From: Nemertoderma westbladi | Lineage: Eukaryota > Xenacoelomorpha > Nemertodermatida > Nemertodermatidae | Length of the DNA stretch: 33,885 bases | Direction: 5' to 3' | Assembly: GCA_032718475.1 (NCBI GenBank) | Contig: JAUCBJ010005208.1 | Coordinates: forward strand, 1-33,885 | Shown here: positions 18,871-28,440 of the stretch, piece by piece | How the letters are laid out: the number at the start of each line of letters is the position of its first letter | Position numbering within the stretch: position 1 is the first letter of the stretch | The notes under the pieces: generated by a model | Told to the model about the DNA's origin: nothing | What the model saw: the letters and a program-made list of their open reading frames with translations, nothing else | The model's database searches: none | Translations under genes and position numbers: made by a program

Positions 18871-19129
18871 TTGTGTGATTTAAAATCGTAGGTACACCCT
18901 CCCACTTTAATAAAAATGTTCAGCCTCCAATAATTGGAGGCCAATTCTCGCTGCATGACCTGTTATTTAGTACACCTTGGTTTCAACCCATGCAGTGTCC
19001 CTGAAACTTTCCTTGTTTACCGGTAGATTAAGTGAATATTAATGATTTTTATATTAAAACAACTAACTGTTTGAAGCGGTTGTCATGGAAACAGAAAATT
19101 TGAAAAATTTAATTAGGATGCAGAATAAG
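18871..19129. other. AT-rich spacer
   Basis: No gene seen between the microsatellite units and the 3' end of the second helicase. Confidence 0.4.
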
Positions 19130-21206
19130 TGCTATTGCGGGGGTAGGCGATTTTATCCTTAGGGACCACTCAAAGATTTGGGCATCAATCACATTTGGAT
19201 TGAGTCTTTGAATTTTTACTTCCATATATGAAGGAAACTGACCTTCTGGTATATGCATGTCAGATGGTGCACTTACCCTAACCTCCACTTACTAATACGA
19301 GCCCAGGTATATATGCATGCTCACGAACTGAAACTATATCCTTTTCGTGCGATGCACCCTGTCCTTTAAAAGCTGTCTGAGCATCAGCACCTTCTAAGGG
19401 ATGTCCATATCTTATTTTTTGTACAGCTTTCTTTTTTGTTGTTTTTAGAGGCCGCCAGGTGACTGGAATTGGTACAAAATCTTTCATTTCTGGGTGTCCT
19501 AATATATTTGGACCACCCATATTTGAATAATTGCTAACTCTTATGACCTGGTAATCTGGGAGTGCTGGAGGGTTCTGAGGCAATGTAAAGGTTGCTTTAA
19601 ATTCCTCAGGTAAATCTGCAAGCATTTCAATAGTTGCTGTTTCTCCATTTATTAATATCAGATTACTTCTAACAGGGAGTTGTTTAATTGGTGATGATCG
19701 AAGGTCAATGGGCTTTGTTGTCACCAGACCATTGAGTGCATTCTTAAGTATATTGTTTTTAATATTAAGTTCATATGTGTTATCAAAATATAATGGACCT
19801 ATATATTCATATATTCCCCCATTAAAAAGTCCAAGAGCAGAATTTATATTTTGTAAAAGCATAACTCTTATTCCAGGAATTAAATATAATTTCGCACCCA
19901 TACCACCAAAATCTTTAGCACTCAAGGAACTTAAAAGATTTGATTGCTCTGCTGGCTGGTGAAATGAATGAAAGCCACATATTGGATTGCCAGTATTATT
20001 ACGGAAATGTAACAGTGCTTTTGCATTAGCAGACTCTACAGTTTTTCTGTCAGGCGCATTATCTTGCGCATAATGATAACCCAGGACAGTATGTGCATTT
20101 TGCCAGGCAAGATCATTCTTCACATCAATTGCACTTGCAGTATATTTTTTGAAAAAATCAACATGTTCCTGAGTATAATTACCAAATCGCATTTCTCTTA
20201 GTATTTTTGAAACAAAGCGATGGGAAATAGGTTCATCAGTTGACCTCTTTACTTCATCAAGAAATACTGCTTCAAAATCTCCAAATAAATAGTGTTTAGA
20301 GAACATTGCTATAGCCTCCAATTCATCAGTTGTACGAGGAACCCTGGCATTTTTGGTTGCACATTTTTGCCACATTTTGTATCCAGGGATTGTAGAAAGA
20401 GGAGGCATTCTAAACAATTGGCGAAATGTATCAATACCATTGACTGAAAGAGCACCAATATCCCTACCTTCCTTGGTATGTGTATGTATACTCCATATTG
20501 GTAGATCTCCTATTGGTAGAAGTTGGGCTGGATCACCCACAAAGACAATTCCAATACGTTCTAAATCTACTTTAACCTCCTTCAACCTATCAAAAACTGC
20601 TTGGAAAAGAGATCTGCCAAACATGGTGAATTCATCTATGACAATAAGCATTAGTTCTTCTCCAAGGGAAAGACACAATTCAGCTAGTTTGTCAGATGTC
20701 TCAGCTAAAGGTTTCCCAACTTCACCAACTCGAATAGCAAACAATTTATGAATAATCTGTGACCCATTACCCATTTGAAAAGATGCAGCTCCAGTTGGAG
20801 CACCCAATTTAACATTTTGATGCCATTCTTCACCTAATATATCTGTTAATTTCCCAATTGTATATTTCATGGTATGGGATTTACCAGTTCCTGGGTATCC
20901 AGAAATAAAAAGTCTTAGTGGTTTAGGTTTTTCACAATTACCAATTCGATAATTTAACTGTTCTTTCACAAATGTGGATATAATATTAGGAATAAGACGC
21001 TGTTTATTGCCTAACAATGATTTAACACTATCATTGCTGCCCCGAACAGTTTTCATATATTCAAAGCGCTCTTTAACCTGACTTTGTTCTATGTGTTTCC
21101 CTTTAGTCCACATTTGCATAAAATCAACATTTTCTGGATTTGCATATTGTTGTAAGTTGTCAAAGTTGTCAAAGATGCTGTCAAAGTATATCTTGCAATG
21201 GAACAC
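19130..21206 (-). pseudogene. Helitron-type helicase (Pif1-like SF1B), nearly intact, 3' frameshift
   Basis: A 642-codon open frame (21206 to 19278, first codon GTG, so the true start is upstream or lost). It carries a full Pif1-like helicase: Walker A GYPGTGKS (residues 103-110), motif Ia GAPTGAAS (135-142), Walker B LIVIDEF (187-193), motif III VFVGDPAQLLP (221-231), and a late FKGQGASHEKDI motif near residue 610. The frame stops just after GLVLVS, but a neighbouring frame continues at once with VSAPSDMHIPEG and extends to about 19,130 (DAQIFEWSLR). One indel near 19,275-19,290 therefore truncates it. Such enzymes unwind DNA 5'-3' and in Helitrons are fused behind a Rep nuclease. No nuclease precedes this one on the same strand, but a Rep-like fragment lies inverted next to it at 21,274. 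It is separate from the more decayed copy at 8.8-11.1 kb. Confidence 0.8.
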
Positions 21207-21273
21207 CCATATGATCCCTATGGTGAGGGGCCTATTATGTTAGATCCCTTAAGAGCAGGTACCACCTATACAT

Positions 21274-21489
21274 ATGATTAGCCTTCCAAATCAGAAATTT
21301 TCCCCCTGCAACCCCCAGCTGTTTGCTGCTATTTGTTCTAATGATAATTTATTAAGACTTGATAGTCGTGGCTGTGTTGACTATTGTACAAAATATAGTG
21401 CTGGTCAGGATGAAAAGGCAGAGATTATTATTAAAACTGGTCAAGAAAAAGATTTAGTGAAAACTAAAGTATTAGATAGATCTGCATAA
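21274..21489 (+). pseudogene. Rep (Y2 motif) fragment of a Helitron, inverted relative to the helicase
   Basis: The 71-residue frame contains FSPCNPQLFAAICSND and then VDYCTKYSAGQDEK. This resembles the part of Helitron Rep proteins with an NP..L...N..  motif followed by a Y-x-x-K-Y pair, where the tyrosines are the catalytic pair. It runs away from the helicase, which starts about 70 bp to the left on the other strand. In an intact element the two would be collinear. It is too short for certainty. Confidence 0.45.
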
Positions 21490-21529
21490 TACCAAAATTA
21501 CTTTTCAATTACTTTACAATTTTCGATTA

Positions 21530-21741
21530 CTTTTATCAATTACCATCGATAGTCTTTGGCGTGGTGGTTGTTGGGAGCAACTCATTCTATCCATTAAACT
21601 TGCTATGACAAAAACCGTTCCTTACAACAAGACCTTAACCGATGACGAATTAGTAACACTCTTGACTGAGATTGAACATACTTTAAACTCTAGACCCATC
21701 ACATTAGTACCTGATGGCCCAGATAGAATGCATGATATTTA
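21530..21741 (+). pseudogene. BEL/Pao-type integrase C-terminal fragment
   Basis: The plus strand reads DSLWRGGCWEQLILSIKLAM and then DDELVTLLTEIEHTLNSRPI before ending at a TAG near 21,740. The G-G-x-W-E..... S-I-K and E....NSRP pattern is that of the end of the retroviral-type integrase core, where the glutamate (WEQL) is the third catalytic residue. Only about 65 codons survive. It is AT-rich and diverges from the GC-rich integrase at 22.9-24.0 kb, so it comes from a different element. Confidence 0.7.
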
Positions 21742-21819
21742 GAAACAAAACCTCCCACCAGAATAGTGGAAAAACTTAAAGAAATTTAGACTTCAATACA
21801 ATTTAATAAAAACAGATAA

Positions 21820-22842
21820 CAAAATAATAATAATTCAAATAATTTAAATAATGATCCAAGCCCGAATTTACAAAATAATTCAAATGATTTTGTTCCAAAC
21901 GAACAAATTAATTCCGTTTCCAATACGGGTGCTATTAACGTGAACACGTCGGGCGTGTATGGCCAGGCAGACGGGGGCCTGGTAGGCCATATAGTTGGTA
22001 GGCAGGGAGCGGCTGGGTTGGGTAGACCCAGCGAGGGCCTGGTAGGCCACGTAGTTGATAGGCAGGGAGTGGCTGGGTTGGATAGACCCAGCGAGGGCCT
22101 GGTAGGCCACGTAGTTGGTAGGCAGGGAGTAGAGGGCCTGGTAGGCCACGCAATAGCAGAGGGAGAGGCGGGGGTGAATAGACCCGACCGCGGTAGGGTT
22201 GATGTGTCGACTGGAGAGGGATATGGTAGCGGGGTGAGAAATAGCGAAGCTAGATGTGGCGAGTGGGGGGGGGGCTACAGTGGCCCCACAACAGCGAGTT
22301 AGCGGCGAAAAGGGGGGGGGGGGGCAGAGAGTGTCCCACAGCCGTCAGCGGATAATGCGCAGGCCGAAATAGGTAAACCGCAACACCCGGCGACAGAGAG
22401 TAATAGGGGGATAGCGAGTATCCCCAGCGGCGTGCGACCGAGCAGAGAGAGACAGGTTGACGTCGTGAGAGGGCGGACGAAGCGTCGAGCCCGATCAGAA
22501 GAGGGAAGAAGAACAGTGGGGTTTAACCGGGAGGTCGACGAGAGATCTCGCGAGCGGGAATACTCCACTGAAAGGAGGAGAAGAGAAGACAGTAGTAGAA
22601 GTATCGCCGCGAACGATGAAAGAGTGAGTACGGATAGCGAGCCGTCGGTGGTCGAGATGAGAATGGAGAGTCAGTGGGGTCGGACTCCGGGAGATTGCCG
22701 TCGCCCCGGAGAGATGCGACCTGGCGAGGCGCATCACGCGCCGATGGAGGGGTACGCGATGTACCGGTACGAAGATGAGAAAAGTAGAGAGGGGGGTCGA
22801 AACTTTCCGACGGAATATACCTACCGATCGAGAGTACGGTAG
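21820..22842 (+). pseudogene. Low-complexity coding region upstream of the integrase, frameshifted at poly-G
   Basis: From about 21,820 the frame is Asn-rich, then after 21,935 turns abruptly GC-rich and encodes a 20-residue repeat (GLVGHVVGRQG..GLDRPSE) to 22,302. Read in a second frame, the sequence continues across two G runs (22265-22274 and 22312-22324) into a charged, Arg/Glu/Ser-rich stretch (for example RERQVDVVRGRTKRRARSEE) that ends at 22,842. The frames join at the G runs, which suggests homopolymer slippage or sequencing error. No known domain is seen. It may be a disordered gag- or linker-type segment of the retroelement. Confidence 0.45.
21975..22155 (+). repeat. 60-bp coding minisatellite
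   Basis: GGGCCTGGTAGGCC recurs at 21975, 22035, 22095 and 22134. The first two steps are exactly 60 bp and the last is 39 bp. Both are multiples of three, so the reading frame is preserved across the units. Confidence 0.9.
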
Positions 22843-23403
22843 CCACGGGGAGGACTATTCGAGAAGAATAAACTTCGATCCCGAGCGACACATGCAGACT
22901 GTAGGACATACTGTAGGCCTTACTGGGACTCCCATAAGTCGATATTGCACGGGGGCACCAACCGAACCCTCACCGAGATAAGGAGGACCTTTTGGGTCAA
23001 ACAGTTGAGGAAGAAGGTAAAAGCGGTGGTGGGGCAGTGCCAGACCTGCCGACGAGCGAAGAAGGAGCGAGCCATACAAGAGATGGCGCCACTACCAGCG
23101 AGTAGAGTAAGACAGCACGACCCGCCATTTACGCATTGCGGTGTGGACATGTTCGGGCCGATAAAGATCAAGGTGATGCAGCACACGGAGAAACGCTACG
23201 GTATCATCTTCGTAAGTAACAACATGCGGGCGGTAGGTATAGAACTCGCCCAAGATGCAACCGCATCAGCATTCATTAATGCCTTAGAAAGGTTTAGGGA
23301 CCGCAAAGGTGGGACGATCGCAGTGATATACAGCGACAACGGCACCAACTTTGTGGGCGCAGAAAATGAGATGGCAGAGGCCTTGGACATCCTGGAAGGA
23401 GAA

Positions 23404-23406
23404 TAA
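23404..23406 (+). other. In-frame TAA in the integrase
   Basis: The integrase frame is open on both sides of this codon, between the second aspartate and the catalytic glutamate. Confidence 0.9.
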
Positions 23407-23871
23407 GTCAGGGTAGCCATGAGACGACGACAAGTAAAGTGGGAGAGAAGGACGCTGTATGCACCACATACGCTAGGGTGCGTCGAGAGACTGGTGGGCA
23501 GTTCAAAGCGTCTAATGACGAAGCTAATGAACACCCAGATGGTCACTGAGGACGTCTTACGGACAGTGCTTGCGAAGTGCGAGGGGATCATTAATAGCAG
23601 TCCGCTATACCCGGAGAATGATGACCCTGAGTCATTAGACGTGCTGACGCCTAGCCATTTCCTGATGGAAAGGCCAGCGACCATCGATATGCGGGGTGTA
23701 GACCCAGATGACATACACTCCCGCCAAAGTTGGAAAGTCGCTAAAGCAATAAGCGCAGAGTATTGGAGGAGGTGGGTAGAGGAATACCTACCCACACTCC
23801 ATAAAAGGAGTAAGTGGAGGAAGCCAAATAGGGAGTTAAGAGAGGGAGATCTCGTAATCGTTACGGATGAT

Positions 23872-23933
23872 ACTATCATCAACAACCAGTGGCGGTTGGC
23901 GAACTATCATCAACAACCAGTGGCGGTTGGCGA
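23872..23933 (+). repeat. Perfect 31-bp tandem duplication in the integrase gene
   Basis: Bases 23872-23902 and 23903-23933 are identical. The length is one more than a multiple of three, so it alone accounts for the late frameshift. Confidence 0.97.
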
Positions 23934-24099
23934 GAGTTGTAGGCACTTACTCCGACGAGGACGGAAGAGTCCGATCGGTAGAAGTGCGGATAGGTGGTAA
24001 GATAGGTGCGAAGGACAGAAAAACCTACAGGAGAGCAGTAGGAAAATGCTGTCTGTTAGAAGGGGCACCTTAGTGGAGTTGGTAATGAGTTTAGTCGTC

Positions 24100-24130
24100 C
24101 AAGCTTTGGACTGAGGGGGGTGGGATTGAG
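24100..24130 (+). promoter_or_regulatory. Possible polypurine tract after the integrase
   Basis: The purine-rich GAGGGGGGTGGGA near 24,112-24,124 lies about 40 bases after the integrase tail ends. That is where a plus-strand primer and the start of a 3' LTR would be expected. No matching second LTR was found in the window, so this stays tentative. Confidence 0.3.
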
Positions 24131-24205
24131 GGCGAGACGCCCTTCCCACACATAAAAATAGAAAATAAAAATAGAAAATAAAAATAAAATAATAGTACAT
24201 AGTAG

Positions 24206-24863
24206 GTACGCAGTTAGTAGGCAGAAGTTAGTCAGTAAGAAGGTACGTAGTACCTAGAGTTAGTTAGTCAGTAAGAAGGTACGTAGTACCTAGAGTTAGT
24301 CAGTTAGTTAGGAGGTACGTAGTACCTAGAGAAGAGTTAGAGGGTACGTAGTACCGTTAGTTAGAGAAGAGTTAGAGGGTACGTAGTACCGTTAGTTAGA
24401 GAAGAGTTAGAGGGTACGTAGTACCGTTAGTTAGAGAGTTAGAGGGTACGTAGTACCGTTAGGTAGAGAGTTAGAGGGTACGTAGTACCGTTAGTTAGAG
24501 AGTTAGAGGGTACGTAGTACCGTTAGTTAGAGAAGAGTTAGAGGGTACGTAGTACCGCTAGTTGGAGAGTTAGAGGGTACGTAGTACCATTAGGTAGAGA
24601 GTTAGAGGGTATGTAGTACCGTTAGTTAGAGAGTTAGAGGGTACGTAGTACCGTTAGTTAGAGAGTTAGAGGGTACGTAGTACCGTTAGGTAGAGAGTTA
24701 GAGGGTATGTAGTACCGTTAGTTAGAGAGTTAGAGGGTACGTAGTACCGTTAGGTAGAGAGTTAGAGGGTATGTAGTACCGTTAGTTAGAGAGTTAGAGG
24801 GTACGTAGTACCATTAGTTAGAGAGTTAGAGGGTACGTAGTACCGTTAGTTAGAGAGAGAGTA
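24206..24863 (+). repeat. ~32-bp tandem array, 19 copies, with higher-order pattern
   Basis: The core GGTACGTAGTACC, itself an interrupted palindrome (GGTAC, GTA, GTACC), occurs 19 times, counting three variants with GTATG. Most steps are 32 bp, some 35-37 bp through an extra AGAAG-like insert. The variants are not random. The three GTATG cores are each preceded by a TTAGGTAG spacer and followed by a TTAGTTAG spacer, so pairs of units were amplified together. The array lies between the integrase and the zinc-knuckle ORF. Confidence 0.95.
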
Positions 24864-25209
24864 AGAGGTAGAAGGGTATATAAGATATAGATATTAGTTA
24901 GCAGTTAGTAGCGAGAGGGGGGCATATGAGTACAGTTGGATAGATCGTGTAGGCCGCGCGACATATACTGCTGTACTGCGCAGGCCCACAGAGTAGGCCA
25001 GAATGTGGATTAGGAGATAGAATAATCCATAGGCAGTAGCAAGTAATAGGACAGTAGGATTAAAATCAAAATAAAATTAGAATAAGAATAGGGCTAAAAG
25101 GGGAACAAATTATGGTAACAGTAGTAAGAATAGGCAATAACTCAGAAATTCAGAAAGAGATAGGCCATCGAACTGAACTTAAACCACCTAAACCCATCAC
25201 TCATCACGT
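24864..25209. other. Spacer after the array
   Basis: TAG/GTA-rich, low-complexity text that grades out of the array. No gene seen. It could be part of an LTR or leader, but no duplicate LTR is present to define it. Confidence 0.4.
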
Positions 25210-26669
25210 TTGCGCCTTGGCAAGGCACCACCTACGGGTGAGCGATCGGGCAGAGTTCGAGATGGCAGGCAAACTAGACGGGAGAGGATAGAAGCAGAGG
25301 AGAGGGAAGAGGAGGCCAGGACGCAGAGTTACGGCTTCGAGGAACAGGCAGGCTTAGACGAACTTCATTGGACTTCGTCAGGGAGTTCGGGGGAGTCTCT
25401 AGGGCGAGAACTGGGATGGACGGTGGGATCACCGAAACAGTCGACGTCGAGATTGCAAGAGATGCCCATACCAGCGGGCGCCGAGGGCGAACAACCGCAA
25501 AGGAAGTTGAAGGAGCTAGAGGGATGGAGAGCTACGGGCGAGAGCCAAGGCGGAAGGGACATAATGGATCCATTGGGATACCGGGGTTGGAGCCACTGCC
25601 AGAGGAGGAAGACGACGACGAGTTCGGAGGGGTGCCGCCCATCGAGAGGATTGGCCACTCGGACACGGACTGGGTTGGCGGGAGGGTGGTGACGGCCAGT
25701 GGGGCGAGGGCCTTCTGGGATAGACCCGGCAAGCGGACCTGGGTGCACGAGGAGCCGGCGATGGATTTCGCGGGGAGCACTATCAGGTTGGGCGAGCAAC
25801 CGGGGACGGCACCACGGATAGTATTCGGGGAGACGATGCCCGAGAGGGGCGGAGAGATCGACGTAGACAGAGATACCAACGTGGAGAAGTTCGCCTACCA
25901 GCGACTCCACAGACTGCGGAGATCGCTTGGGACGAAAGACGACGTGGGGCGGGAGACATTGGTACTCGGCTGCGACTACTGTGGGAGACAGACCCACCAG
26001 GAAAGGAGCTGCCTGTACCGGTTCCAAAAGGGAACCTTTTGTCTCTACTGCCGAGAACCAAGCCACAGGATGGGGGCGTGTCCACGGTTGCATAACCGAT
26101 GTCCAAAGTGCCACTTTCGGGGACACTACGGACGCCAGTGCGACTGGATGGACGATGAAGAGAAGTTCAGGAGATTCGAGGAGTGGGCCGACGTCGGGGC
26201 CATGACGCGCCAGCGCATGAAGGCCCAGGAGTTCAAGTGGGGTTTCTTCCTTATCAATCAGGAGGCTCACATGGAAATCATAAAGCGGAGGCTACCGTTT
26301 ACCTATCAAGAGGTAGCAACGGCGGCGTCGTATGCCGGAGTAATGAACACACAAAGATATTTGGACAGATGGACGCCACAGAACCGAGGGGAGTTTAGGG
26401 ATTTCTTGGCGGAGCACGTACCGCAAGCAATGAAGATGATCCTATGGGACGCCACCAGAGGGAGACAACAGGGCCACTCTGAGGGGCCACCGGCGAAGCG
26501 ATATCGGGCACTAATAACACCAGCGCCCGAGGAGCCAACAACCGGAATCAGCAGGGAGGTGGCGGCGAAGGTCCGAAAGCAGAAAGTGGATCCCAGAGGA
26601 GCGGTGGTAACCAAGAAACGACCCAGGGAAGAGGACGCCAGGGGGAACTATCCCCAGAGGAACAGATAG
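25210..26669 (+). CDS. Zinc-knuckle (gag-like) protein with three CCHC motifs
   Basis: The main frame from 25,368 has 433 codons. Three C-x2-C-x4-H-x4-C knuckles follow one another: CDYCGRQTHQERSC at residue 202, CLYCREPSHRMGAC at 225 and CPKCHFRGHYGRQC at 245. They are followed by an acidic/aromatic region (WMDDEEKFRRFEEW) and a basic, Pro-rich tail with KKRPREED. Such knuckles bind RNA, typically in the nucleocapsid part of gag. The N-terminal half is charged and disordered. An overlapping frame at 25,210-25,440 (TRRERIEAEEREEEARTQ) may be the true N-terminus joined by a frameshift. It lies 3' of the integrase, opposite to the usual gag-before-pol order. It may therefore be a second, internally deleted element or an extra ORF of the same one. 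No capsid homology is recognised. Confidence 0.65.
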
Positions 26670-27345
26670 GTTCCCAGGGCCGAGGGAGAGAAACTGGGAC
26701 TTGGACGTGGTACGCCTGGAAGGCGCCGCGTGGGACGTACGAACTGTTAAGTACAAATTTAATTAATGCAAATAATCATATAAGTGCAATTTGTATGTAC
26801 GTACGTAGTAATTAGTAATCTACAAATACATACGTTCGGAGTAAGTACTATAGTCATACAACCTTTCTCAATTAGCTACTGGGACTGGGGGGTAAACTGA
26901 CTATGGCACTATGGACGAGACAACAGACAATTTCACACCTCTTGAGTGCGACGGCACAAGAGGGGGGGGGGGGAGATTCGTCAGAAGGGACGAGGCAGTC
27001 AAAGTGGGGTTGAGGAACGGAGTAATAGTGCGAAGTGCAGAGAGAGTGCGGACGCAATTCTAGTGTGTGGGGGGGGGGAATAAGAGGCTGAGTGAGGGAC
27101 GAGGAGGTCCGAGGGTATGAGAGAGTTAGGGTGAGAGTGGAGAAGAGATAGGGCGAAAGTGTTGGGGAAACAAAAGTCGCGTGAGAGGTGAGCGCGATCG
27201 GCCCGACATGAGACGCCAGGCATACAGGGTAGCGTTATCATACCCATAGGGAGCAGCCTGGAAAGCCGGCTCCGAGAGAAAAGAATTCCACCCCACGCCC
27301 GATACTAGATCGGGATCCAGCGGGATTGTAGCGCACTTAAGGTGG
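26670..27345. other. G-rich non-coding tail of the retroelement block
   Basis: No coding region in any frame that I trust. It contains G runs at 26962-26973 (12) and 27069-27078 (10). The strand is purine-rich, as in the untranslated 3' parts of LTR elements. Confidence 0.45.
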
Positions 27346-27374
27346 ATGCTATCTTCTCACCGGGAAGATAGCAT
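27346..27374. repeat. Perfect 11-bp stem hairpin before the polypurine tract
   Basis: ATGCTATCTTC (27346-27356) pairs with GAAGATAGCAT (27364-27374) around a 7-base loop. Confidence 0.9.
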
Positions 27375-27409
27375 GGGGGGGAGTGTTAGCTTATTCAATC
27401 CCGCTAACA
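27375..27409 (+). promoter_or_regulatory. Polypurine tract and possible LTR start with second hairpin
   Basis: GGGGGGGAG (27375-27383) is immediately followed by TGTTAGC. LTRs begin with TG directly after a polypurine tract, so 27384 may be a 3' LTR start. TGTTAGC (27384-27390) also pairs with GCTAACA (27403-27409) around a 12-base loop. No second LTR copy lies in the window to prove it. Confidence 0.4.
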
Positions 27410-27489
27410 CCCCATAAAGTTAAGCCGATAAGCAATATTGGGGGCCACGAGATTGGGTAATCAACCAACTCGTGCCACCCCAACAAAAT

Positions 27490-27510
27490 GGGGGGGGGGG
27501 GGGGGGGGGG
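27490..27510 (+). repeat. Poly-G run of 21
   Basis: An uninterrupted run of 21 G within otherwise mixed sequence. It has quadruplex potential and an uncertain true length. Confidence 0.9.
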
Positions 27511-27935
27511 TTAACGCAAATCCCATCTTAATATATCTGTATTATGTCTCTATTGTCTCTAATGTCTCAATGTTAAATTATCGAGTTAGGGAAAGGAACA
27601 GGTTACATATATAGATATAGATATACAAAATATACATACATATAGATATATATATTTTTATTTTCGCGAAATAAAAATATATCTTTTTAAAAAACAGGTA
27701 TTGGTCTCTTTCTTATTTACTTCTATATATAAGTTTTTATCTATAGTTATTATTATTATTATTACCTAATTGACCAGATCACGCACTCTGCGGTTGTATT
27801 TATCGACGTGAGTTTTATTATACAATACATACAGATATAGATATGGGTATATATATAATTTATTTATTCACTAAGTGGCAATTAATTTCTTGATACCGTA
27901 TTAAGTCACCAAAAATATCGGAATATCATTATTAT
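27511..27935. other. AT-rich stretch with ATA/TAT runs
   Basis: Contains GATATA-type microsatellite text (27,605-27,655), an ATT run (27,748-27,765) and a short dyad around TTTTTATTTTCGCGAAATAA. No gene seen. Confidence 0.5.
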
Positions 27936-27937
27936 TA

Positions 27938-28440
27938 TTATCTGAAAAAATACAAAGAAGTCGCGGTGTAAAGTAAGACAAAAAATACGTATTTTATAAT
28001 ATAAAAATTAATATTTTTACCTTTTATTCTGTTTCCTTGAAACCGCCGGATATCGCAATACATATGATGCACATTGCGAACGTGACGCTCCAGAGCTGCA
28101 TTAGAGAAACCCTCTCTATTGCTGTTCACTTTACAGCTTTATCAAGTATCTTTATAATACCAATCTTTGAGAGAGAAACCTTCGACTCACAATATTCCTT
28201 TGCCTTTGCCGATGATCGACCTGAAATGTTCACTTTCTTTGCGAGTTGTCTTGACATTGACGCTTCAAATTGTCGACAAAGTGCATTTCTAAAATTACAA
28301 CCCCAATGCAGTGATAAATACGAAACTACATTAGGATGTTCAGCTAGAGCTACCAATTCCTCAATCGTATTGGCTGGACGAAGATTAGAATTTTCTCCTT
28401 GGGGTTGATTAATCTTTGCCTGCAATTCTAATTTTCCCAA
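27938..28440 (-). other. Weak exon candidate, unknown product
   Basis: On the minus strand 28440-28126 is open for 104 codons (IEELVALAEHPNVV, LHWGCNFRNALC, RQLAKKVNIS). After a frame change, a piece with FSNAALERHVRNVHHMYC follows to about 28,020 and ends near GT. The L..H....H spacing of the second piece resembles half a C2H2 zinc finger, but the first cysteine pair is missing. Codon composition is more gene-like than its surroundings. I do not recognise it, and it could be a host exon or a transposon remnant. Confidence 0.25.

Larger units (their letters stand above)
22845..24073 (+). pseudogene. BEL/Pao-type integrase, broken by one stop and one duplication
   Basis: The open frame carries the integrase zinc finger: H-x4-H in HKSILH (about 22,931-22,948) and C-x2-C in GQCQTCRRAK. 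The DDE core follows, with the first aspartate in CGVDMFGP, the second in YSDNGTNFVGA and the glutamate in GCVERLVGS, then the C-terminal region (LTPSHFLMERP, EGDLVIVTDD). The enzyme would insert retroelement cDNA into the genome. Lesions are a TAA at 23404-23406, after which the same frame resumes (ATG at 23419), and a 31-bp tandem duplication at 23872-23933. The duplication moves the frame, so the C-terminal tail (RVVGTYSDEDGRVRSVEV) is read in another frame to 24,073. All catalytic residues are still present. Protease, reverse transcriptase and RNase H are not found upstream. Confidence 0.9.

Noticed and set aside
23196-23885. A 229-codon minus-strand frame over the integrase.
   Set aside because: An antisense shadow of an unmistakable integrase frame.
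24206-24863. Considered as a CRISPR-like array because of regularly spaced palindromic cores.
   Set aside because: The spacers are themselves repeated and only 19 or so bases long, the genome is eukaryotic, and no cas genes are present.
24130-25200. Considered as a defined LTR shared by integrase and zinc-knuckle units.
   Set aside because: No second copy in the window and no clear TG...CA ends, so it is kept only as a hypothesis in the findings.
25365-26270. A 301-codon minus-strand frame over the zinc-knuckle ORF.
   Set aside because: It is a shadow of GC-rich plus-strand codons. The plus frame has three ordered CCHC motifs and the minus frame has none.
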